Part shown: positions 1-6,034 of the stretch, in pieces
Layout: each line of letters begins with the position of its first letter
Position numbering within the stretch: position 1 is the first letter of the stretch
Source: CAYUYH01 sp964449175
GTDB lineage: Bacteria; Planctomycetota; Phycisphaerae; SM23-33
NCBI GenBank assembly: GCA_964449175.1
Contig: CAYUYH010000159.1
Span: 1 to 6,349 of the forward strand
Reading direction: 5' to 3'
DNA: 6,349 nucleotides
The notes under the pieces: model-generated
What the model saw: the letters and a program-made list of their open reading frames with translations, nothing else
What the model was told of the DNA's origin: nothing
Database searches by the model: none
Made by a program: the position numbers and the translations under genes

Positions 1-2996
1 GCTCTCAGCAGGTTCATCGCAGCCGGGGCGATCATCTCCACCGGCTTGATCTGGGCCGGGCCGGCGGCGATGAGCCCCTCGTGCCCGGTGAGCCAGTAGA
101 CGCTGTTGATCACGACGTCGGCGTTGGCACGGGGCGGGTCGGTCAGACTGAGCGCGCCGGCGGGGTCTATGTGGGCAGCCTGCTGATCGAGGTAGCCGTC
201 GACCAGGCCCGAGCCGAGCGTCATGACGACGATTCGCGCCGCGCCGTCCGCCGGGCGCGAGGCAGGCGCCGAAGCGGCAGCCATCGTCGCCGGCTGGGTC
301 GTGCCGCCGCGCCGCGTCGCGGCGACAACCACATGGAAAGGCACGGGGATGTCGCCGGCCTGGTAGTCCGGCTGGATGTACTGGCCTTGGGCGCTGAGTT
401 GCGCCTGGAGCTGCTCCAGGCGCCTGGTCGCCCACGTGGTTCGCCAACTCGCCGGGACGGACAGCACCGGCTCGACCGTGACGCCCTCGACGCCGGCGGC
501 GTCCGTCAGGATCGGCGCCAGGTCCCGCCAGAGCACGCGATGCGCCTGGAGCGGCCGGCCTATGGGCTGATCGGTGAACGCGCTCAGCGGCGTGTAGGCG
601 AAGCGGATCGGCGCGAACCTGAACCTGCCCGGCTGGGACTCGTCCGCCACCGCCGGCATGACAAGGTAGTCGCTCCTGACGTCGATGCCCCACCGCGCGT
701 GTAGATAGTCGGCGTATCCGTAGGTCGGTGAGATCGCCGGCATGAACATCATCTGCCTCGGCCAGAGGAACTGCGTGAGGAATATCGCGGGCGTGTGGGC
801 GTCTATCGCATCGACGACCTTGCGGAGGTGCTCGGGGCCAAAGCCTTTTCCCGCGCCCATCTCAGCCGGCAGCGACGGCGGAGGCGGCAGGACCAGCAGC
901 ACCTGGGGCCGGCCCGGGGTCGCCGGCGGTCGGTCGTCGATGAGGTTCCATTCGGCGACCTCAAGGTTGGCCTCGACCAGCCGCTTGCGCAGCGTAGTCA
1001 GGTCGGCCGGTGTGATGTCGGCCCGCGGGGTCATGCGCGCCTGCTCGCCGGTCGGCGAGTAGTGGGTCAGCAGCACGGTCGCGTACGGCTGGGCCGTCAT
1101 GGACATTATGCGCGATGTGATCGCCGAGTCGCCGTTGAACGCACGCCGCCGGATGCCGCCGTCGTCCGCCCCGGCCGCCAGCGCCGGCGACCGCAGCGGC
1201 CAAACCTCGTCGAAGCTCACCACCGCCGCCTTGCCGCCCGTCTCCACGATGACGATGTTGTCGCCGGCGATGTCCTCGGCCAGCGGGTTGCTGGCCAGTG
1301 TCGGCAGCTTCTCGGCCTGGGCGATCAGCGAGTTCAGCTCGCCCAGCGTCGGCGCGAACAGCTTGCCCTCGGCGGCGACAGCCAGCACCTGCCGCGAGGG
1401 CTCGTCCACCTCCGCTAGGGCGGCGATTGCCTCGGCGCCGACCTTGACGACCTGGTCGACCGTGGCTGACAGGTCCGCAGCCTCCGTCCGCAGCTTGGCG
1501 GCGCTCTGGCTGTAGTATTCCGGCTTGGCCACCTTGCCTATCGCGTCGATCTCCTCGGCAATCGCTTGAAGGCTGGCGGCGACGTACTGCTCGAGGAACT
1601 GCGGGACGTTGGAGCGAAGCTCGAACGCGCCGCTGGGGATGGCCAATTGCAGCCGGCTGCTGGCGGCCACCAGGCGTGCGCGCTCCGGGCCGGCGACGTT
1701 CCGCACCGCCTCGGCCGCGGCCAGTGCCTTGCCCGCCGCATCGCGCGCGGCGGCGGACGACTCGACCAGCAGCTTCTCGGAGGCGCCGGCGTCCTCGCCG
1801 CCCTTGGCGAGCAGCGCCTGCAACCGGGCGACGGCCTGCCGGGCGGCCTGGAGCTTCTCGACGGCGCCGGCCCGGCCCGCGGCGGCGGCGGAGGGAATCC
1901 CAGCAATGTCGGCCAGGAGCTTGGAGGCGGACTGGAGGGCGTCGGCGGTGTCGTTCAGCGTTGTCTTGGCCTCGGCGGCCAGGGCGGCGTAGTCCGGCAG
2001 GCCTGCCCCGCCCATCTGCCGGTTGACCTTGCCTCCGGCCTGCGTCAGCGCCTCGGCCGACCGCTGGAGGGTCCGCGAGACCTCCGCGGTCATCGCCCAC
2101 ATGGCCAGGTAGGATTCATCCCCCAGCCGAGCCCAGGCGGCCTGCTCGGCGGTCAGGGCGGAGGCGAGTTCCTGGCTGCGACGGCGGAAGTCGTCCAGGA
2201 ACTCGGCGTGCTTGCCGGCCTTGGCGCCGAGCTGGCGGCGGAGGCGGGCGATTACGCGGGCCTTGGCGGAGTCGGTCGCGGCGTTGACGACCTCTATGTT
2301 GGCGTTGCGCTCGTGCATGTCCTGGAGCAGTTCCAGCACGGCCGGTCGGTAGTCCGAGGCCTTGGTGGCCTCGTCTGCGGAGGTGTAGACACACGTTAGC
2401 CGCACGGGCGCGGTGACGGTGGCGAGGTTCTTGCGCGTCCGCTCGGACAGCCCGTATCGGCCGAACTGCTGGAGATCGACGTGCAGATACGTGTCGCGCG
2501 CGATCATGTTGACGGCCACCGCCAGCGTGACCGCCCCTGCCAGCGAGACCGTCGCGTAGGACGCGAACCGCAGCGGCGACTGCCGCCCGGATGCGCTTAC
2601 CAGCATCGCCGAGGCCAACACCCCGGCGGCCAGTGCCCCCGCGGCGGCTGCGGAAATCGGTACGGGCAGCGGCCACCATAGCCCTCCTGAGATGATCGCA
2701 GCCAGTATCGCCACCACGGCCACGCCGGCTATGAGCAGCCAGAACACCAGCAACAGCCGCTGCGCCGCGGCAGACAGGCCGATGAGCTTCAAGGCCGCGG
2801 CGCCCATCAGCGCGAACACCACGACCCACGCGCAGAGGCAGGCGAGCATCTGGGCGTCGCGGCCGCGCCAGTGGTAGGCCAGCGCCGCCAGGGCGACCGC
2901 AGCCGCCAGCGCCAGGACCGCGCAGACCGCACCCGCCAGCCGGGCCGCCCGCTTGACCAGCATCCTCTCGCCGTTGCCGCTTGACCTCATCGCCAT
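1..2996 (-). CDS. GldG-like ABC transporter auxiliary protein, very large, C-terminus off the left edge
   Basis: Translating the minus strand from 2996 gives 998 residues with no stop, continuing past position 1. The N-terminus has five hydrophobic segments (about residues 18-41, 50-73, 80-102, 112-134, 145-165). A GldG-type start of the extracytoplasmic part follows at residues 168-206, including YGLSERTRKNLATVTAPVRL, which resembles the family's 'YtLSe.Tk..L..l..PV.i' pattern. Residues about 265-580 are an Ala/Glu/Gln/Lys/Arg-rich helical, probably coiled-coil, stretch. The GldG-like core resumes with QVLLVLPPPP (698-707), and a late segment RIVVMTLGSG...NADVVINSVYWLTGHEGLI (921-975) matches the usual end of the family. 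A C-terminal membrane helix is expected beyond the window. The start at ATG 2996 has GGAG 8 nt upstream; ATG 2990, whose ATGA overlaps the permease stop, is the alternative. It is the third gene of the ABC operon and presumably partners the permease. GldG proteins are usually about 500-600 residues, so this one is unusually large. The substrate is unknown. Confidence 0.85.
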   Translation of the reverse strand, partial: MAMRSSGNGERMLVKRAARLAGAVCAVLALAAAVALAALAYHWRGRDAQMLACLCAWVVVFALMGAAALKLIGLSAAAQRLLLVFWLLIAGVAVVAILAAIISGGLWWPLPVPISAAAAGALAAGVLASAMLVSASGRQSPLRFASYATVSLAGAVTLAVAVNMIARDTYLHVDLQQFGRYGLSERTRKNLATVTAPVRLTCVYTSADEATKASDYRPAVLELLQDMHERNANIEVVNAATDSAKARVIARLRRQLGAKAGKHAEFLDDFRRRSQELASALTAEQAAWARLGDESYLAMWAMTAEVSRTLQRSAEALTQAGGKVNRQMGGAGLPDYAALAAEAKTTLNDTADALQSASKLLADIAGIPSAAAAGRAGAVEKLQAARQAVARLQALLAKGGEDAGASEKLLVESSAAARDAAGKALAAAEAVRNVAGPERARLVAASSRLQLAIPSGAFELRSNVPQFLEQYVAASLQAIAEEIDAIGKVAKPEYYSQSAAKLRTEAADLSATVDQVVKVGAEAIAALAEVDEPSRQVLAVAAEGKLFAPTLGELNSLIAQAEKLPTLASNPLAEDIAGDNIVIVETGGKAAVVSFDEVWPLRSPALAAGADDGGIRRRAFNGDSAITSRIMSMTAQPYATVLLTHYSPTGEQARMTPRADITPADLTTLRKRLVEANLEVAEWNLIDDRPPATPGRPQVLLVLPPPPSLPAEMGAGKGFGPEHLRKVVDAIDAHTPAIFLTQFLWPRQMMFMPAISPTYGYADYLHARWGIDVRSDYLVMPAVADESQPGRFRFAPIRFAYTPLSAFTDQPIGRPLQAHRVLWRDLAPILTDAAGVEGVTVEPVLSVPASWRTTWATRRLEQLQAQLSAQGQYIQPDYQAGDIPVPFHVVVAATRRGGTTQPATMAAASAPASRPADGAARIVVMTLGSGLVDGYLDQQAAHIDPAGALSLTDPPRANADVVINSVYWLTGHEGLIAAGPAQIKPVEMIAPAAMNLLR

Positions 2997-3703
2997 CGCC
3001 TGGACTCCAGGGCCTTGACGCTGAAGAACAGGAACAGCGCCGCGGCCGAAACGAAGAACACCACCCCTCGCGTGTCCAGCACGCCGCGTGAGAAGTCCGC
3101 GAAATACGTCATCGCGCTGAGGCGGGCGGCGAGGTAGTTCCACGGCTCGGCGCCGTGCGCCACCACCAGTTGCATGAGTATCGCCGGCACGGCCAGGATC
3201 GCCGTGCCCACGATCGCGGCCACTAGCTGGTGAGCGGTCAGCGACGAGGCGAACAGCCCGGCCGCGATGAACGCAGCCCCCAGCAGCACCATGCCCAGGT
3301 AGCCCATCGCCGCGACGCCCAGGTCGGGCTGGCCGTAGATAAGCATCAGCGCCAGGAACGCGCCGGTAGCCGCCAGCAGGACAAGGTAGAACGCCATCAC
3401 GGCCAGGAACTTCCCCATCACCACGGCCGCGTCGCTGACCGGCGAGGTCATCAGCGTTTCGATCGTCCCGCTGCGGTACTCCTCGCTCAGCAGCCGCATC
3501 GTCAGCAGCGGCGCCGCGAAGACCATGATGTAGGCCATCGCCTCGAACAGGGGCCGAAGCGACGCCTCATTGCCCGGGATGAATATCTTGTGGAAGAACC
3601 ACAGTCCGCTGCTGGCCATGAACAGCGCGCCGACGACGTAGGCCATCGGGCTGAAGAAGTAACCCGCCAACTCTCGTTTCGCCAAGACAAGGGCCTTTCG
3701 CAT
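2987..3703 (-). CDS. ABC-2 type permease, GldF-like
   Basis: This 238-residue integral membrane protein is the transmembrane subunit of the ABC system. Six hydrophobic segments can be read, at about residues 18-37, 55-70, 99-122, 132-153, 160-182 and 212-229. Between the second and third lies the hallmark of GldF/ABC-2 permeases, LLTMRLLSEEYRSGTIETL (residues 66-84), followed by TSPVSDAAVVMGKFLA. This is the cytoplasmic coupling region that contacts the ATPase. Length and helix count fit the family (about 230-250 residues, six helices). The open frame extends upstream to 3886, but that part is an out-of-frame shadow of the ATPase gene. ATG 3703 lies 1 nt after the ATPase stop and has GGGAG 6 nt upstream. 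The stop overlaps the start of the GldG-like gene. Direction of transport and substrate cannot be read from the sequence. Confidence 0.93.
   Translation of the reverse strand: MRKALVLAKRELAGYFFSPMAYVVGALFMASSGLWFFHKIFIPGNEASLRPLFEAMAYIMVFAAPLLTMRLLSEEYRSGTIETLMTSPVSDAAVVMGKFLAVMAFYLVLLAATGAFLALMLIYGQPDLGVAAMGYLGMVLLGAAFIAAGLFASSLTAHQLVAAIVGTAILAVPAILMQLVVAHGAEPWNYLAARLSAMTYFADFSRGVLDTRGVVFFVSAAALFLFFSVKALESRRWR
3005..3008 (-). promoter_or_regulatory. Ribosome binding site of the GldG-like gene
   Basis: GGAG lies 8 nt before ATG 2996 and inside the permease coding region. It favours the 2996 start over ATG 2990, which would be 14 nt away. The placement is consistent with translation coupled to the permease. 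Confidence 0.55.
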
Positions 3704-3704
3704 C

Positions 3705-4697
3705 TCAAGCTCCCGCCGGCTGGGCCGACCCGGCTCGGCCGGTCGGCGCGCGAACGGATTGCTCGTAGGTGATCTGGATGAAGAAGTCCTCCAGCGAGCC
3801 GACCTCTCGGCGAAGCTCGCGGAGCTGCCAGCCCCGCTGCGAGGCGAGGTGGAATAGCTCTTCCCGCAGGTCGACCGTCGGTTCACCCTGGATGGTCAGG
3901 GCGGTCCACTCGCCGTCCTGGCTGGCGTCCACCCGGCGGACGTTGGGGATCGCGCGGACCATCGCGGCCATGGTGGCCTGGGCGGCGCCTTTGACCTCGG
4001 CCATGATCTTCGAGGGTCCGACGACGCGCCGCCTAAGCTCGTCCGGCGCCCCGGCTGCGACGATCCGCCCACCGGCGATGATGATTAGGTGATTGCAGGT
4101 GGCCTCGACCTCCGCCAGGATATGGCTGGAGAGGATCACCGTGTGCCGCTCGGCCAGCGAGCGGACAAGCCCGCGCATGGCGCGGATCTGGGCCGGGTCC
4201 AGGCCGATAGTCGGCTCGTCCAGGACGAGCACGGGCGGGTTGTGCAGCAGCACCTCGGCCAGGCCAACTCGCTGCTTGTATCCTCGCGACAGCTCGCCCA
4301 GCCTGCGGCGCATCACGTCCTCGGGCGCACTCAGCCAGCACCGCTCGGCCACGCGGTCCACGGCCGCTCTGCGCTGGCGGCGCGGGATGTCCCGCAAGGC
4401 CGCCCGGAACATCAGCAACTCGCGGACGCGCATCTCGTCGTACAGCGGGACGGACTCCGGCATGTAGCCGACGTTGCGCCGCACGGCCATCGACTCGCCC
4501 AGAACGTCGTGCCCAGCCACCGCAGCCGAGCCGCCGCTGGCGGGGAGATAGCAGGTCAGGATCTTCATCGTGGTGCTCTTGCCGGCCCCGTTCGGGCCCA
4601 GCAGCCCCACGATCGTCCCCGCCTCGACGTGGAACGACATGTGATCAACGGCGCAGACCGGTCCGTACCACTTGGTCAGGTCCTTGACATCAATCAT
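3705..4697 (-). CDS. ABC transporter ATP-binding protein, GldA/NatA/CcmA-like
   Basis: This 330-residue cytoplasmic ATPase drives the adjacent permease. All nucleotide-binding motifs are present in order: Walker A GPNGAGKST (34-42); the Q-loop region GYMPES (77-82), with Glu in place of the usual Gln, as in many GldA-like members; signature LSRGYKQRVGLA (136-147); Walker B VLVLDEPTIGLDP (156-168); and the switch His in SSHIL (H192). A C-terminal domain (about 230-312) ends in SLEDFFIQIT, the common end of this subfamily, followed by a short Ala/Gly/Pro tail. The frame is open upstream to 4898, but MIDVKDLTKWYG is the normal family start, and ATG 4697 has GAGGG 8 nt upstream. It is the first gene of the three-gene operon, 1 nt before the permease. 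All motifs are intact, so it should be an active ATPase. Confidence 0.95.
   Translation of the reverse strand: MIDVKDLTKWYGPVCAVDHMSFHVEAGTIVGLLGPNGAGKSTTMKILTCYLPASGGSAAVAGHDVLGESMAVRRNVGYMPESVPLYDEMRVRELLMFRAALRDIPRRQRRAAVDRVAERCWLSAPEDVMRRRLGELSRGYKQRVGLAEVLLHNPPVLVLDEPTIGLDPAQIRAMRGLVRSLAERHTVILSSHILAEVEATCNHLIIIAGGRIVAAGAPDELRRRVVGPSKIMAEVKGAAQATMAAMVRAIPNVRRVDASQDGEWTALTIQGEPTVDLREELFHLASQRGWQLRELRREVGSLEDFFIQITYEQSVRAPTGRAGSAQPAGA
3710..3714 (-). promoter_or_regulatory. Ribosome binding site of the permease gene
   Basis: GGGAG sits 6 nt upstream of ATG 3703, within the last codons of the ATPase gene. The TGA stop, one G and the ATG follow directly. This fixes the start and implies coupling by ribosome re-initiation. 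Confidence 0.65.
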
Positions 4698-4705
4698 CGA
4701 CAATG

Positions 4706-4710
4706 CCCTC
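4706..4710 (-). promoter_or_regulatory. Ribosome binding site of the ABC ATPase gene
   Basis: GAGGG lies 8 nt before ATG 4697. It supports this start rather than the upstream in-frame ATG at 4898, which overlaps the end of the isomerase gene and gives a non-family N-terminus. Confidence 0.6.
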
Positions 4711-4735
4711 GCTCGCCCTGTTTCAAGCCATACTA

Positions 4736-4763
4736 TCTGTAGGCCCGCGGTGGGCCATGTCAA
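4736..4763 (-). promoter_or_regulatory. Candidate sigma70-type promoter of the ABC operon
   Basis: On the minus strand a perfect TTGACA (4758-4763) is followed after 16 nt by TACAGA (4736-4741), a weak -10 match. An alternative -10, GATAGT (4732-4737), has 20-nt spacing. The site points at the ATPase start about 40-60 nt downstream. The spacer contains a 5-bp inverted repeat, GGCCC/GGGCC with a 5-nt loop. The -35 box is convincing, the -10 is not; in a planctomycete-like host the consensus may differ. Confidence 0.4.
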
Positions 4764-4870
4764 GCGCGAGCCGGCGGTGGCGGTGTTGTTGTCATCTCTA
4801 GTCCCATACCCTTGCTGGCGGATGAACCAGGAGCCCACTTGGGCACTCGGCTCGACGATCGCCGCGCGCC

Positions 4871-5713
4871 TCAATGACGAACACCCCGCTGATTGCACCG
4901 GCTTGGGTCTCGCCCGGACTCCATCAACGTGATCTTCCGCACGCGTCGCTCGTGCCTTCCGCCGCGCTCAAACTCCGCGCTCAGCCAGGCCAAGACGATA
5001 CGGCCAGCCTGCGAGGCATTGACCAAATCAGCCGCCAGACACAGCACATTGGCGTCGAGGTGTCTCCTGGCCATCTGGGCAGTCAGCTCATCCATGCAAA
5101 TAGACGCGCGGATCCCTGGCACCTTGTTGGCCGCGATGCACATGCCCAGGCCGCTACCACAGATGAGTATCCCGTATCTCGCCTGCCCGGCGGCAACAGC
5201 TTGCGCGACGCTGAACGCCATGTCCGGAAAATCACAACAGTCGGGACCGTCGGTTCCAAGATCGAACACTTCAAGGCCCTGTCCACCGAGGAGATCGGAT
5301 ACACACCCCTTCAGCGCGTACCCCCTGTGGTCGGCAGCCAGCGCGATTGGCAAGGGACGCTTGGGTCCCGAACGGACCTTGTGCTTCTCGACAGCCCTGG
5401 TGGAAGTCAACCGTGAGGGCGCCAGCCGCATGTGGCTGTCACCCGGGCCGTCGAAGCCTCGACCCACTGGGCCAGCTAAGGCGTCGACCGCTTCCAAGGC
5501 ATCCGGCACGCGAGCGTGGGACTGAAGCAGCGTCCCCTTTGCGTCGCATGGCGGCAATGCTCCTCGGACATCCTCGACATCCGCGGTCACCCCATCGACA
5601 ACACTCGTGATCTCCCCGTCAAGCGAGCTCGTGAGCATGACCGACCGCCTCGCCGGACGATCACCCATTCCGTCTTTGTCCGCAGTCGCTGCTTCGTACT
5701 CCGTGGCGTCCAT
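4871..5713 (-). CDS. rpiB: RpiB/LacA/LacB-family sugar-phosphate isomerase with long N-terminal extension
   Basis: The protein is predicted at 280 residues, with an RpiB domain at about 121-262. RpiB interconverts ribose 5-phosphate and ribulose 5-phosphate in the cytoplasm; relatives isomerise other sugar phosphates, so the substrate here is uncertain. Visible family features are ALAADHRGYALK (D128, H129), the catalytic-Cys motif ILICGSGLGM (C185), AANKVPGIRA, an active-site-type His in ARRHLDANVL (H218), and GGRHERRV (R253, R257, the phosphate-binding pair). The family's common HND is HLD here, and the GGR/GSR segment is AADL. The domain is complete. Family members are usually about 145-155 residues. 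The extra N-terminus (1-120) is acidic, matches no family I recognise, and keeps coding-like composition. ATG 5713 has AAGGA 8 nt upstream; ATG 5431 (186 residues) with GGTGA 7 nt upstream is a credible alternative. Third-position GC is about 65%, against about 90% in the ABC genes. Family is sure; start and substrate are not. Confidence 0.85.
   Translation of the reverse strand: MDATEYEAATADKDGMGDRPARRSVMLTSSLDGEITSVVDGVTADVEDVRGALPPCDAKGTLLQSHARVPDALEAVDALAGPVGRGFDGPGDSHMRLAPSRLTSTRAVEKHKVRSGPKRPLPIALAADHRGYALKGCVSDLLGGQGLEVFDLGTDGPDCCDFPDMAFSVAQAVAAGQARYGILICGSGLGMCIAANKVPGIRASICMDELTAQMARRHLDANVLCLAADLVNASQAGRIVLAWLSAEFERGGRHERRVRKITLMESGRDPSRCNQRGVRH
5439..5443 (-). promoter_or_regulatory. 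Possible internal ribosome binding site for a short RpiB form
   Basis: GGTGA lies 7 nt before the in-frame ATG at 5431. It could initiate a 186-residue protein that keeps the whole isomerase domain with a 26-residue leader before LPIALAADH. It may instead be the only true start; sequence alone does not decide. Confidence 0.3.
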
Positions 5714-5721
5714 GGCCTGGA

Positions 5722-5726
5722 TCCTT
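5722..5726 (-). promoter_or_regulatory. Ribosome binding site for the long form of the RpiB-family protein
   Basis: AAGGA lies 8 nt upstream of ATG 5713, a near-ideal spacing. It is the main sequence support for including the N-terminal extension. Confidence 0.5.
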
Positions 5727-5929
5727 GTTCCTAATGCCGGTGAACTGTCCTCCTGCTGCTTTCTATGTCGCTCCGGGGAAACTGGTTCGCGCCAAACCAG
5801 GCAAGACGGACAGCCCGGCTCGACACACCATGCGTTCGGGCACGGGCGAGCCGATTTCACTTGTCGCGGGCATCGGCGGTCCATAGCATGGCGGGCAAAT
5901 TTCGTGCAGACTTGCCATGGCGAGGTTCG

Positions 5930-5958
5930 CCGGGCACTGCAATACTCTAGATGCCCGG
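5930..5958. repeat. 7-bp perfect inverted repeat with 15-nt spacer
   Basis: CCGGGCA (5930-5936) and TGCCCGG (5952-5958) are perfect inverted copies flanking an A/T-richer spacer that contains AATACTCTAGA. It lies about 76 nt before the plus-strand gene start. No T-run follows, so it is not a standard terminator. It could be an operator half-site pair or a hairpin in the 5' leader, or chance. Confidence 0.3.
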
Positions 5959-6024
5959 TTTCATCCCGCGCGCCGGGGTTGGGCCGGGGCAGTCTTCGCT
6001 CGCTGCCGACGGCGAACGAGGACT

Positions 6025-6030
6025 GGAGGT
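6025..6030 (+). promoter_or_regulatory. Ribosome binding site of the S55-like gene
   Basis: GGAGGT, a strong Shine-Dalgarno match, lies 4 nt before ATG 6035. The spacing is short, but the start is supported by the signal peptide that follows immediately. Confidence 0.6.
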
Positions 6031-6034
6031 GGAG

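Larger units (their letters stand above)
5714..6034. other. Intergenic region between divergent genes
   Basis: About 320 nt separate the isomerase start (minus) from the S55-like gene start (plus). Open frames crossing it give Arg/Pro/Ser-rich translations typical of chance frames in GC-rich DNA, so I call no gene. It must hold the promoters of both genes, but I see no convincing -35/-10 pair. Two small inverted repeats are present: CTGGTT/AACCAG (5782-5800, 7-nt loop) and CCGGGCA/TGCCCGG (5930-5958). Local composition is less GC-rich than the ABC genes, as expected for a control region. Confidence 0.6.

Noticed and set aside
81..704. Plus-strand open frame of 207 codons near the left edge
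   Set aside because: The Arg/Asp/Gly-rich translation is the antisense shadow of the C-terminal GldG-like coding region.
961..2100. Long minus-strand open frame of 379 codons
   Set aside because: Its Arg/Gly-rich translation resembles no family. It lies in another frame of the same strand as the GldG-like gene, whose clean 998-codon frame explains the region.
1566..2399. Plus-strand open frame of 277 codons
   Set aside because: It is antisense to the GldG-like gene, with a Gly/Leu/Arg-rich translation and no recognisable domain. It is a typical GC-rich shadow frame.
4831..4848. Hairpin GAGCCC/GGG-CA-CTC after the isomerase gene as a terminator
   Set aside because: The stem has a 2-nt bulge, and no T-run follows on the minus strand, so it does not meet the criteria for an intrinsic terminator.
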